From Streptomyces griseus (lineage in GTDB: Bacteria; Actinomycetota; Actinomycetes; Streptomycetales; Streptomycetaceae): DNA of 38,873 bases. The stretch spans positions 1,325,825 to 1,364,697 of the forward strand of contig NZ_MDKB01000001.1 of the NCBI RefSeq assembly GCF_001715295.1. Direction: 5' to 3'. The notes below the pieces were generated by a model that was not told the DNA's origin, did no database searches, and saw only the letters and a list, made by a program, of their open reading frames with translations. Below are positions 17,956-26,020 of this stretch, piece after piece. The position numbers and the translations under genes were made by a program. Position 1 is the stretch's first letter. Every line of letters begins with the position of its first letter.

Positions 17956-18918
17956 TCAGTCGGCCGTCGCGAGCGACAGCGCGAAACGGCCCCCGGTGTC
18001 CGTCCACCACCGGTCCAGCCGCAGCCCCGCGGCCGCCAGCTCTGCGCGCACCCCTTCCTCGCGGAACTTCGCGGAGACCTCCGTGCGCAGTTCCTCCCCC
18101 TCATCGAACGTCACCACGAGGTCCAGCTCCCGGATCTTCACCGTCAGCGCCCGCCGGGCCCGCAGCCGCATCTCGATCCACTCGTTGTCCGGGTCCCAGA
18201 CGGCCACGTGGTCGAAGTCGCCGAGCTGGAAGTCGGCCCCCAGCTCGCGGTCCACCACCGTCAGGACGTTCTTGTTGAACGCGGCCGTCACCCCCGCCGC
18301 GTCGTCGTACGCGGCCACCAGCGTCGCCTCGTCCTTGACCAGGTCCGTACCGAGCAGCAGCCCGTCACCGGGCGAGAGCCGCGCCCGAACCGAGCGCAGG
18401 AACTCCGCCCGCTCACCGGGCAGCAGATTGCCCAGCGTTCCGCCCAGGAAGGCCACCAGCCGGGGACCGGGACTGTCGGGCAGCTCCAGGGCGCGCGTGA
18501 AGTCCGCGACGATCGCGTGCACGGAGAGCCCGGGCCGCTCGGCCAGCAGGGCACGGGCCGCCCCGGTGAGGGCGCTTTCGCTGACGTCCACCGGTACGTA
18601 GGTGTGCAGTGCGGGCATGGCGTCCAGCAGGTGCCGTGTCTTCTCCGAGGACCCGGACCCGAGCTCGACCAGGGTCCGCGCACCGGAGGCCGCGGCGATC
18701 TCACCGGCACGGGCCAGCAGGATCTCCCGTTCGGCCCGCGTCGGGTAGTACTCGTCCAGCCGGGTGATCTCCTCGAACAGGTCGCTGCCGTGCGCGTCGT
18801 AGAACCACTTGGGGGGCAGCGTCTTCGGCTGCCGGGTCAGACCGTCCAGTACGTCGGCGCGTAGCGCCGCGTCCGTCGCGTCGACCGGCAGGGTGCGGGT
18901 CAGCAGGAAGGGACTCAC
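17956..18918 (-). CDS. egtD: L-histidine N-alpha-methyltransferase EgtD
   Basis: 320 aa, the usual length. EgtD trimethylates histidine to hercynine with three SAM, the first ergothioneine step. Visible motifs: the family-specific LPPKWFYDAHGSDLFEEITRL, YYPTRAEREIL, SAM-binding LVELGSGSSEKTRHLLDA, YVPVDVSESAL, FLGGTLGN, LLLGTDLVKD and FNKNVL. The GTG start at 18918 overlaps the egtC stop (GTGA), so it is the last gene of egtABCD. Its 3' side carries the tandem repeat hairpins. Confidence 0.95.
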   Translation of the reverse strand: MSPFLLTRTLPVDATDAALRADVLDGLTRQPKTLPPKWFYDAHGSDLFEEITRLDEYYPTRAEREILLARAGEIAAASGARTLVELGSGSSEKTRHLLDAMPALHTYVPVDVSESALTGAARALLAERPGLSVHAIVADFTRALELPDSPGPRLVAFLGGTLGNLLPGERAEFLRSVRARLSPGDGLLLGTDLVKDEATLVAAYDDAAGVTAAFNKNVLTVVDRELGADFQLGDFDHVAVWDPDNEWIEMRLRARRALTVKIRELDLVVTFDEGEELRTEVSAKFREEGVRAELAAAGLRLDRWWTDTGGRFALSLATAD

Positions 18919-19670
18919 GCGGTGGGCTCCTTGAGCGGGGTCAGCGATACGTCGGTGTCCGTCGCGGCCAGCAGGGTGCGGTCCGCGACCTCACGCCAAT
19001 GGGGATCGTCGTCGTACGGCTCCGAGGCCACCACCGTGCGGCGCCCCGGTTCGTGGAGGTACCAGAGCGTGTCGCCCCAGGCCGTCGCCACGATGAGGGA
19101 ACCGTCCGTCACCAGCAGGTTGAGGCGTGAGCCCGGCGCCGCGTCCGCGACGTCGAGTATCGTGCCGGCGACCGCCCGGGACACCTCCCCGCCCTCGGCC
19201 ACCCGGTGCAGCACGAGCGCCCATATGAGGGCCGAGTCGCTCCGCGCCGCGAGGGTGAGCAGTCGTTCGGGCGGCAGGGCGCCGGCCGGCCCGGCCAGTG
19301 AGCCGGGCCAGCCGGGCACCGCGCCGTTGTGGCTGAACAGCAGACGGCCCTCGGCGAACGGGGCCGCGGCTGCCTCCCCGTCCGCCCCGGCGAAGGTCGC
19401 GTCGCGGACGGCGGCCAGCAGCGCCGTACTGCGCACCACACGCGCCAGGTCGGCGAATCCCTCGTCGCCCCAGACCGGGCCCGTGCGCCGGTAGCGCCCT
19501 GGTACGTGATCACCGTCCGCGTACCAGCCGACCCCGAAACCGTCCGCGTTGACCGTGCCGTGCTTCTGGTGCCGGGGTTCGAAGGACTGACGTACGAGCG
19601 AGTGGGCGGGTGCCGAGAGAATCTCGCCCAAGGCCACCGGCTCGCCCACATAAGCGATATGACGGCACAT
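18915..19670 (-). CDS. egtC: Gamma-glutamyl hercynylcysteine sulfoxide amidohydrolase EgtC
   Basis: 251 aa class II glutamine amidotransferase-like hydrolase. It begins MCRHIAYVG, so Cys2 becomes the N-terminal nucleophile after Met removal. Other motifs: the NADGFGVGWYADG box, LFSHNGAVPGW and RSDSALIWALVL. It removes glutamate from the sulfoxide intermediate formed by EgtB. The start ATG at 19670 overlaps the egtB stop by one base (TGATG), so the frame upstream of 19670 is not part of this protein. The 3' end overlaps egtD. Confidence 0.93.
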   Translation of the reverse strand: MCRHIAYVGEPVALGEILSAPAHSLVRQSFEPRHQKHGTVNADGFGVGWYADGDHVPGRYRRTGPVWGDEGFADLARVVRSTALLAAVRDATFAGADGEAAAAPFAEGRLLFSHNGAVPGWPGSLAGPAGALPPERLLTLAARSDSALIWALVLHRVAEGGEVSRAVAGTILDVADAAPGSRLNLLVTDGSLIVATAWGDTLWYLHEPGRRTVVASEPYDDDPHWREVADRTLLAATDTDVSLTPLKEPTA

Positions 19671-21025
19671 CAGGCACTCCTTGCGGTCCGGAAACCGGCG
19701 AAGATCTGCCGCCTGACCGGAAGGTCCCAGTTGCGGAACGTGCCCCGGCAGGCCACCGGGTCCACGGCGAAGGAGCCGCCGCGCAGCACCTTGTGCTCCG
19801 GACCGAAGAAGACCTCCGAGTACTCGCGGTACGGGAACGGGACGAAGCCCGGGTAGGGCAGGAAATCGCTCGACGTCCACTCCCACACGTCCCCGATCAA
19901 CTGCCCCGCTCCCGAGGGCGACCGGCCCGCCGGGTATGCCCCCGCCGCCGCGGGGCGCAGGTGGCGCTGGCCCAGGTTGGCGCGCTCGGGCGTCGGGTCC
20001 TCGTCCCCCCAGGGGTAGCGCAGCGAACGTCCGGCCGCCGGGTCGTGGCGGGCGGCCTTCTCCCACTCGGGTTCCGTCGGCAGCCGGCGTCCGGCCCATC
20101 GCGCGTACGCGTCGGCCTCGTACCAGCTGACGTGGAGCACCGGCTCGTCCTCCGGGACCGGTTCGGTCACCCCGAAGCGCCGGCGCAGCCACCGACCGGC
20201 GTCGCGATGCCAGAACAGGGGAGCGACGAGGCCGTGTTCGCGGACCATCGCCCAGCCTTCCGGGGCCCACCAGCGGTCGTCCGTGTACCCGCCGTCCTCG
20301 ATGAACCGCCGGTAGGCGCCACAGGTGACCGGGGCGGTGTCGACGTGGAACGCCGCGACCTCGCGCCGGTGCGCGGGCCGTTCGTTGTCCAGAGCCCAGG
20401 GCTCGGCCGACGTCCCCATGGTGAACGGCCCACCGGGGACCAGCACTTCGGCCGGCAGGGTCATGGCGTCGGTGGGCTCCGGCGGCTCCGGGGCGTGCAG
20501 CACGGCCGGTCCGCGGCGCAGCTGGTGGGTGATGAGCATCGTCTCGTCGTGCTGCTGTTCGTGCTGCGCGATCATGCCGAAGGCGAAGCCCGCCCGTTCG
20601 AGCGGGCGGCCCGCGCCGTCGAGCGCGGCGCCGTCGAGGATGTCCAGCACCCGGCCGCGTACCTCGGCGGCGTAACGGCGGGCCTCGGCGGGCGGCAGCA
20701 GGGGCAGTGAGGGCCGGCTGACACGGGGGTGCTCGAAGGCGTCGTACAGCCCGTCGATCTCGGGACGCATCGCCTCACGCCCTCCCACGGCGCGCAGCAG
20801 CCACTGTTCCTCCTGGTTCCCGATGTGCGCCAGGTCCCAGACCAGGGGCGACATCAGCGGTGAGTGCTGGGCGGTCAGATCGTGGTCGTCGACGCTGTCG
20901 GTGAGCAGCGCGGTGCGTTCTCGGGCTGTCAGGAGTGCGGCCAGGGCGCGCCCGCGCAGCGCCTCCGTGTCGCATCGCAGGCCGGTGGGGATGCCGGTGC
21001 TGCCGGTGTCGGCGGTGTCGCTCAT
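19670..21025 (-). CDS. egtB: Ergothioneine synthase EgtB (non-haem iron sulfoxide synthase)
   Basis: 451 aa. An N-terminal DinB-like domain carries the iron-binding histidines: DLAHIGNQEEQ and the H-x3-H-x-E motif HEQQHDE. The C-terminal FGE-sulfatase-like domain follows (PGGPFTMGTS, FHVDTAPVTCGAYRRFI, HVSWYEADAYARWAGRRLPT, GDVWEWTSSDF, KVLRGGSF). EgtB couples gamma-glutamylcysteine to hercynine using O2. The ATG at 21025 overlaps the egtA stop (ATGA), so the longer open frame upstream is egtA in another frame. The pairing with EgtA fits the gamma-glutamylcysteine-using pathway. Confidence 0.95.
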   Translation of the reverse strand: MSDTADTGSTGIPTGLRCDTEALRGRALAALLTARERTALLTDSVDDHDLTAQHSPLMSPLVWDLAHIGNQEEQWLLRAVGGREAMRPEIDGLYDAFEHPRVSRPSLPLLPPAEARRYAAEVRGRVLDILDGAALDGAGRPLERAGFAFGMIAQHEQQHDETMLITHQLRRGPAVLHAPEPPEPTDAMTLPAEVLVPGGPFTMGTSAEPWALDNERPAHRREVAAFHVDTAPVTCGAYRRFIEDGGYTDDRWWAPEGWAMVREHGLVAPLFWHRDAGRWLRRRFGVTEPVPEDEPVLHVSWYEADAYARWAGRRLPTEPEWEKAARHDPAAGRSLRYPWGDEDPTPERANLGQRHLRPAAAGAYPAGRSPSGAGQLIGDVWEWTSSDFLPYPGFVPFPYREYSEVFFGPEHKVLRGGSFAVDPVACRGTFRNWDLPVRRQIFAGFRTARSA

Positions 21026-22335
21026 CGGCCCAAACCCTTTCCGTGCGGGGGTACGGCTCCGGTGTCGGCCGGGTGGGGAAGATCGTCGCCGGGACACCGG
21101 CCCCGCGCCACGTAACGGTCGGTGAACGCGGCGACGGTGTCCATGACGTGCCGGCTCGCCCCGACCCTGGGCAGTGCCTCCAGCGCCGCGGCGAAGCAGG
21201 CGGCGGCCGCCGAGGAGAGCTCCGGATCGCTCATCCCGTCCCGCGCGGCGGCGGTCCAGAGAGGGTTGCGGGGTGCGGCGGCGTACCCGGCCGTCTCGGC
21301 CAGGGGCTTCACGGCGCGGTACACGGTCTCGGCGGCCTCCGCGTCGTCGAGGAGTGCTGTGGTGACGGCCAGGGGGACCAGCCAGCCGTCCTCCCCGGAC
21401 TGGGCGTCGATCATGCGCAGTTCGAGATGCCCGCGGGGGCGTACCGGCGGGAACAGTGTGGTGACGTGGTAGTCGAGGTCGCCGCGCACCGGCGGTCTCG
21501 GCACGCCCGTCCGGATCCAGTCCCGGAAGGACAGCTTCTCGGGTACGGCCCAGGGGGCGTCCCCGTCGCTCCGGACGCACATGACGGGGGTGTCGAGGAC
21601 GTGGGCGGCCCACGCGTCACGCGGCGGACGTTCGGTCCGCGGGGCGAGCGCCCGGGCCGGATCGAGATCCGTCCACAGCGCCTGCCGCGTCGAACGCCAG
21701 CCGGTCCGTCGCCCCTGCCGGAAGGGCGAGTTGGCGAACGCCGCCACGAGGACCGCGCCCAGCAGGTGGGTGAGCTGCCAGCGCCGCGCGTAACCCAGCG
21801 GGCCCGGTTCCTCCTCGCCGGCGTCCAGGCAGACCTGGACGGACGCGGTCGTGCACATCATGGCGCGGCCGGAGGCCCCCGAGCGGTCGAGGGCGGCTTC
21901 CATCGCCGCGTAGCGGGGCTCCTGGAGGAGACGGCGCGGGGGGTGCCAGGGATCGACGCCGAGACCGGCCGGCACGAGCCCGGCCCGGCCGAGCGCGTCG
22001 CGTACGAGGGCCAGATCGGCGGCCATGGTGTCGACGCAGGACATCAGGGAGGGGGCGGGCCGGGAGCTGAGCTCCAGCTGGCCACCCGGTTCGCACGTCA
22101 GGGCCGCGTCCAGCGGGAGCGCGCGCACGGCGTCGGCTGCGGCGCGGAGCCTTTCGGGTGGAACGGCGACCTGGGGACGTTCACGGTCGTGGATGAGCCA
22201 TTCGAGTTCCACTCCTACGGTCCGGGGCGGTCCCGTCTTGAAACATATGCCGCGCAGCAGCTCCTCCGCGTCGTCCTCGCCGAGCGGCTCCGCCTCGACG
22301 GGCGGGCCGTAATCACCAGGGGTGTCCAGGGGCAT
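21022..22335 (-). CDS. egtA: Glutamate-cysteine ligase EgtA
   Basis: 437 aa, GCS2-type ligase that makes gamma-glutamylcysteine for EgtB from glutamate, cysteine and ATP. Motifs: VGVELEWLIHD, GGQLELSSRPAPS, MMCTTASVQVCLDAG, WQLTHLLGAVLVAAFANSPF and LDYHVTTLFPPVRPRGHLELRMIDAQ. The start at 22335 has a good GGAGG Shine-Dalgarno. First gene of egtABCD. No egtE (C-S lyase) is in the window, so the last step must be encoded elsewhere. It is divergent from the PARG-like gene, with a 147-bp shared upstream region. Confidence 0.93.
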   Translation of the reverse strand: MPLDTPGDYGPPVEAEPLGEDDAEELLRGICFKTGPPRTVGVELEWLIHDRERPQVAVPPERLRAAADAVRALPLDAALTCEPGGQLELSSRPAPSLMSCVDTMAADLALVRDALGRAGLVPAGLGVDPWHPPRRLLQEPRYAAMEAALDRSGASGRAMMCTTASVQVCLDAGEEEPGPLGYARRWQLTHLLGAVLVAAFANSPFRQGRRTGWRSTRQALWTDLDPARALAPRTERPPRDAWAAHVLDTPVMCVRSDGDAPWAVPEKLSFRDWIRTGVPRPPVRGDLDYHVTTLFPPVRPRGHLELRMIDAQSGEDGWLVPLAVTTALLDDAEAAETVYRAVKPLAETAGYAAAPRNPLWTAAARDGMSDPELSSAAAACFAAALEALPRVGASRHVMDTVAAFTDRYVARGRCPGDDLPHPADTGAVPPHGKGLGR

Positions 22336-22370
22336 GCCGGGCCTCCTTCTCGGGTGCTTCCCTCCCAGCC

Positions 22371-22388
22371 AAACCCGTAGCGGGATTT
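22371..22388. promoter_or_regulatory. Dyad in the egtA/PARG-like divergent promoter region
   Basis: AAACCCG (22371-22377) and CGGGATTT (22381-22388) form an AT-flanked CCCG-TAG-CGGG dyad 36 bp upstream of egtA. It could be an operator or part of a promoter; no regulator is assigned. Confidence 0.3.
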
Positions 22389-22482
22389 CGCACAAGGGTG
22401 CCTTCGCGGCGCGGAAAACCGGTTGCGTCCATGCCGCGGGGGAGTCCAGCATGCCCCGTATGCACCACAGGGGGGCGCGTCC

Positions 22483-23325
22483 ATGAGCGCGCGACTGCGC
22501 GGCATCGCGCGCGAGACGGAGGCCATCGTCCGGGCCGGGCGCTACCACCTGCCCGGAGGGCGCGAGGTGTCGATCGAGCGCGCGCTGACCACGGCACTCT
22601 CGGGGACCCGCCTGTACGGTCCGGAGCCCGTGCACGTCCCCGTACTGGACACCGGCCGCGTCCCGTTCATCGAGGTGACCCCCGAGAGCAGCCTGCGGGC
22701 GGCGCAGCGGCTGACCGAAGCGTCGGCGGGCAAGGTCGCCGTACTCACCTATGCCTCCGCCCGGAACCCGGGCGGCGGTTACCTCAACGGCGCGCAGGCG
22801 CAGGAAGAGGCACTCTGTCGCGGCTCCGCGCTCCACTCCACGCTGCTGCGCGCCCCCGAGTACTACGCGCACCACCGTGCCGAGCGCTCCGCCTTCTCCA
22901 GCGACCGGGTCATCCACTCGCCCGGCGTGCCCGTCTTCCGGGACGACCGCGGCAGACTTCTGGAGAACCCGTACACAGCCGGGTTCCTGACCTCGCCCGC
23001 GCCCAACGCGGGAGTCATCCGCAGACAGGAGCCGGACCGGGCGCACCGCATTCCGGCGGCGCTCGCGAGCCGGGCCGAACGGGTGCTCGAAGTCGCCGTC
23101 GTACGGGGTTACCGCCGGCTGGTCCTCGGGGCCTGGGGATGCGGGGTTGGGGTCTTCCGTAACGACCCGGCCGAGGTGGCAGGCGCGTTCCGTGCGCTGC
23201 TCACCGACGGCGGGCGGTTCGCGGGCCATTTCGAGCAGGTCGTCTTCGGTGTCCTGGACCGCACCCCCGACTCCGCCGTCCGGACGGCCTTCGCCAGGGT
23301 GTTCGCCGCTCAGCTCCAGCCGTAA
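22483..23325 (+). CDS. Bacterial-type PARG-like macrodomain protein (DUF2263/TIGR02452)
   Basis: 280 aa. The central motif NPGGGYLNGAQAQEEALCRGS contains the microbial poly(ADP-ribose) glycohydrolase signature GGG-x7-QEE (residues 97-99 and 107-109). SPGVPVFRDDRG and the late VLGAWGCGVGVFRNDP match macrodomain phosphate-loop regions. It probably removes ADP-ribose polymers or monomers from macromolecules; no ADP-ribosyltransferase gene is nearby. ATG 22483 follows a G-rich (GGGGGG) Shine-Dalgarno. The last 16 bp overlap the end of the convergent PemK/MazF-like gene (23310-23325). Confidence 0.85.
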   Translation: MSARLRGIARETEAIVRAGRYHLPGGREVSIERALTTALSGTRLYGPEPVHVPVLDTGRVPFIEVTPESSLRAAQRLTEASAGKVAVLTYASARNPGGGYLNGAQAQEEALCRGSALHSTLLRAPEYYAHHRAERSAFSSDRVIHSPGVPVFRDDRGRLLENPYTAGFLTSPAPNAGVIRRQEPDRAHRIPAALASRAERVLEVAVVRGYRRLVLGAWGCGVGVFRNDPAEVAGAFRALLTDGGRFAGHFEQVVFGVLDRTPDSAVRTAFARVFAAQLQP

Positions 23326-23777
23326 CGCTCCCGCAGCCGTCCCACCACGCGGGCGTACCTGCCCCGGTCGAGCGCACAGGCCTCACGGCGCATCCCGTCC
23401 TCGTGCACCCGCAGCACCCGGTCCAGATCCACCCAGGACGGGCGGCCGGAGCTGTCCCACGGCCCGGCGCCCAGCGCCACCCACTCGTGGTCCCCGTCGT
23501 GCTGCTTGCTGGAGAGCTGCACGGCGAGCAGGGTGCCCGCCGCCTCCCGGGCCACGACGAGCACCGGCCGGTCCTTGCCCCGCCCGTCGTTCTCCTCGAA
23601 AGGCACCCAGGTCCAGACGATCTCGCCGGGGTCGGGGGCGCCGTCGCGGTCCGGTGCGTACGAGGTGCGCACCGGCCCCACGTCGAGGGGATCGGCCTGC
23701 GAGGTCGCGGCGGGGCCGCTGCGGCCGGGGAAGTCGGACGAGGGGTCGCTGCTGTGATCGATGCGCTGGAAGGTCAT
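23310..23777 (-). CDS. PemK/MazF-like (type II toxin-like) domain protein
   Basis: 155 aa. The N-terminal 45 residues are disordered (HSSDPSSDFPGRSGPAATSQ). The rest has PemK/MazF features: GEIVWTWVPFEENDGRGKDRPVLVV, then TLLAVQLSSKQHD, and WVDLDRVLRVHEDGMRREACALDRGRY with the usual late Asp and Arg positions. A classical MazF is an mRNA interferase, but here no antitoxin gene is adjacent, the N-terminus is extended, and such stand-alone copies are widespread in Streptomyces, so toxicity is uncertain. The ATG at 23777 is likely leaderless, with a TACGGT -10 a few nt upstream. Confidence 0.75.
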   Translation of the reverse strand: MTFQRIDHSSDPSSDFPGRSGPAATSQADPLDVGPVRTSYAPDRDGAPDPGEIVWTWVPFEENDGRGKDRPVLVVAREAAGTLLAVQLSSKQHDGDHEWVALGAGPWDSSGRPSWVDLDRVLRVHEDGMRREACALDRGRYARVVGRLRERYGWS

Positions 23778-23907
23778 CGCAACACCGTAGAACCCGCCCG
23801 GGGCGACGCGTGGAGCGGGTCCGGCCGTCCGCGCGCCGCTCACGGCCCCGTGGACCGGGCCCCGGCCCACGGGCGGTGCGGGCCGGTCTGGAAGACTGCC
23901 CGACGCG

Positions 23908-24936
23908 ATGAGCCAGTTACCCGAGCAGCCCGCCGACCTCTCCGTACCGACCAGCGCCGACGTGGCGCGGCTCGCCGGAGTCTCCCGGGCCACCGTGTCC
24001 TACGTACTGAACAACAACACGACCGTGCGGATCAGCGAACCCACCCGGCGCCGGGTCAGGGAAGCCGCCTCCCACCTCGGCTACGTCCCGCACGCCGCGG
24101 CCCGCAGCCTGCGTGCGGGCCACACCCGGATGGTGCTCCTGCCCACGGTGCACGTCCCGGCCGACCCACTCCACCAGCGCTTCCTCGCCGACCTGCAGAC
24201 GGATCTGCGGCGGCTGGACTACACCGTGGTGCAGTACGGGACCGTCGGCCTCGACGCCGGCGAGGCGGCCAGGAGCTGGGCCGAGCTCCGTCCCGTCGCG
24301 GTCGTGTCCCCGGCCGGCATCACCCTCACACCCCATGCCATCGGCGTGCTCACCCGCTCGGGTGCCAAGGCCGTCCTCACCCTCGGACCCCAGCCGGTGG
24401 AAGGGGCGCACGCCCTGGTCACCGACCAGCGCGAGGTGGGCAGCTGCGCGGTGCGGCACCTGCTCTCCCGGGGACGCCGCCGGATCGGGGTCGTCATGCC
24501 CCAGGATCCCGGCCTGGCACTGTTCTCCGGGCCGCGGCTGGCCGGCGCCCGCCGGGCCGTGGAGGAGTCGGGGACCGACGCCCGCATCCAGCCGCTGCCG
24601 CTGCGGTACGACGAGGCGTCGGCCGAGGAGCTCGCGGCGCGTTGGCGGAGCCTGGCACTGGATGCCGTGTTCGCGTACGACGACGAGTACGCCATGCTCC
24701 TGACGAGGGCGTTGCAGGACGCCGGAGTCCTGGTGCCCGCCGAGACGGCGGTGATCGGCGCCGGCGACCTGATGCTCGGCAGACTCCTGCGGCCCCGGCT
24801 CAGCAGTGTCAGGACGGAGCTGGCCACCGCCCAGCCGCCCGCCGAACTGATCGACCGGCTGGTCCAGCACCCCGGCGGAGCCCCGGAACGCCACTACCTC
24901 CTGCGGACCGCCGTCGTCGCACGCGAATCCAGCTGA
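23908..24936 (+). CDS. LacI-family transcriptional regulator
   Basis: 342 aa. The N-terminal LacI helix-turn-helix is clear (SADVARLAGVSRATVSYVLN, about 15-36, and the hinge-region HLGYVPHAAARSLRAG). A periplasmic-binding-like ligand domain follows (LLPTVHVPADPLHQRFLADL, ALVTDQREVGSCAVRHLLSRG, RRIGVVMPQ, DAVFAYDDEYAM, AVIGAGDLMLGRLLRPRLSSV). The effector is probably a sugar or nucleoside by family, but no metabolic gene is adjacent, so the target is unknown. The start ATG 23908 has no strong Shine-Dalgarno. Confidence 0.9.
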   Translation: MSQLPEQPADLSVPTSADVARLAGVSRATVSYVLNNNTTVRISEPTRRRVREAASHLGYVPHAAARSLRAGHTRMVLLPTVHVPADPLHQRFLADLQTDLRRLDYTVVQYGTVGLDAGEAARSWAELRPVAVVSPAGITLTPHAIGVLTRSGAKAVLTLGPQPVEGAHALVTDQREVGSCAVRHLLSRGRRRIGVVMPQDPGLALFSGPRLAGARRAVEESGTDARIQPLPLRYDEASAEELAARWRSLALDAVFAYDDEYAMLLTRALQDAGVLVPAETAVIGAGDLMLGRLLRPRLSSVRTELATAQPPAELIDRLVQHPGGAPERHYLLRTAVVARESS

Positions 24937-24981
24937 CCGTACGGCGGTACGTCACGACGTGCGTACCCCCCGAGGGATGTC

Positions 24982-24987
24982 TAGCGT
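24982..24987 (+). promoter_or_regulatory. -10 box of a leaderless promoter
   Basis: TAGCGT ends 7 nt before the ATG at 24995, the same arrangement and hexamer as upstream of sdhC. Confidence 0.5.
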
Positions 24988-24994
24988 CGTCGGC

Positions 24995-25363
24995 ATGAGC
25001 CATCCGCAGAGCTACGAGATCCTGCTGTTCCCGGAGCACGAGGAGTCGGACGCCGATGCCCACGCACCCGGCACGGCCATCCGATCGGGGGTCGTGGCGG
25101 CCACCGGGGAGACCGGCGCCTCGGGCTACCCGCGCTACGCGGGCGACGGCATGGAGGCGGACATCGACCCCTCGACGCACACCGTCGAGGCGCTGCTGGT
25201 GGACGGATGGGAGCTGGACTACGCCCTCACGGTCAGGATCGCCGAGCGCGTCGGCGGTACGGAACGGGAGCTCGGCGACACCCGGCCCGAAGGGGAGGAG
25301 GGGGAACGGCCCGAGGACGCTGCGGCGGCGCCGCCCCCGGACGATCCGTCCGGGGGCGGCTGA
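24995..25363 (+). CDS. Small acidic hypothetical protein
   Basis: 122 aa. A compact N-terminal part (SYEILLFPEHEESDADAHAPG, then SGYPRYAGDGMEADIDPSTH, VEALLVDGWELDYALTVRIAERVGG) looks folded. The tail is acidic and Pro-rich (EGEEGERPEDAAAAPPPDD). I do not recognise a family. The ATG at 24995 is chosen from the -10 box at 24982-24987, giving a leaderless mRNA. The gene ends before the bidirectional terminator shared with the thioredoxin gene. Confidence 0.7.
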   Translation: MSHPQSYEILLFPEHEESDADAHAPGTAIRSGVVAATGETGASGYPRYAGDGMEADIDPSTHTVEALLVDGWELDYALTVRIAERVGGTERELGDTRPEGEEGERPEDAAAAPPPDDPSGGG

Positions 25364-25396
25364 CCACCGGCTCGCGCGCCCGACGCCCACGCGAAA

Positions 25397-25424
25397 CGCT
25401 CGGCCGGGAAACCCCGGCCGAGCG
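25397..25424. terminator. Bidirectional terminator
   Basis: Perfect 12-bp arms CGCTCGGCCGGG and CCCGGCCGAGCG with an AAAC loop, between convergent genes. Confidence 0.85.
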
Positions 25425-25523
25425 CCTGCATGAAATGCTCGCGGCCTGATCAACACAACCCCGTGTTACGGCGACCCCTGGAACCGCCGAAGCCGCCGGG
25501 CCCTCCGGACGTGTGCCGCGCGC

Positions 25524-25904
25524 CTACTGCGCTTCCTGCTGGGCCTGCTTCTGCTCCTCCACGGACTTGCGCACCTCGTCCATGTCCAGCTTGCGGGCCT
25601 GCCCGATGACGTCCTCGAGCGCGGCCTCCGGCAGGGCCCCCGGCTGGGAGAAGACCGCCACGTTGTCACGCACGATCATCAGCGTGGGAATGGACCGGAT
25701 CTCGAAAGCGGCCGCGAGTTCCTGCTGCGCCTCCGTGTCGACCTTGGCGAAGACCAGGTCGGGGTGGCGCTCGGACGCCGAGTCGTAGACCGGCGCGAAC
25801 TGCCGACACGGACCGCACCAGGAAGCCCAGAAGTCGATGAGCAGGAAGTCGTTGTCGCTGACGACCTGATCGAAGTTTTCCTTGGTGAGCTCTACGGTGC
25901 TCAT
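25524..25904 (-). CDS. trxA: Thioredoxin
   Basis: 126 aa. The thioredoxin active site WCGPC is intact (Cys30, Cys33) within LIDFWASWCGPCRQFAPVY, and the cis-proline motif IRSIPTLMI is present. Cytoplasmic dithiol reductant. The C-terminus carries a charged, Gln-rich helix (EEQKQAQQEAQ) beyond the usual roughly 107-residue length. It has an AGGAAGAGG-type Shine-Dalgarno. It is divergent from a disulfide-type flavoprotein reductase 116 bp away, a suggestive pairing. The symbol is generic; Streptomyces has several paralogues. Confidence 0.92.
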   Translation of the reverse strand: MSTVELTKENFDQVVSDNDFLLIDFWASWCGPCRQFAPVYDSASERHPDLVFAKVDTEAQQELAAAFEIRSIPTLMIVRDNVAVFSQPGALPEAALEDVIGQARKLDMDEVRKSVEEQKQAQQEAQ

Positions 25905-26020
25905 ACTCTGATACCTCTTCCTGGGATCCGTCAGGTCCTGCCGGGCACAACGGTGCCGCCGCCGTCCGTATTCCGCCTGCCCATGTGGCCCGGGCGCACA
26001 CCCGCGACGACACTGTTCCC

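Noticed and set aside
17535..18104. Minus-strand frame over the tandem duplication
   Set aside because: It overlaps the egtD 3' end in another frame, and the two repeat copies are read in different frames, as expected for non-coding repeats.
19671..20270. Extension of egtC upstream of 19670
   Set aside because: EgtC needs Cys2 exposed at the N-terminus (MCRH). The upstream frame is a shadow of egtB.
23310..23777. Classical MazEF toxin-antitoxin module
   Set aside because: No small antitoxin frame precedes the PemK-like gene on its strand. The neighbours are a PARG-like gene (convergent) and a LacI regulator (divergent).
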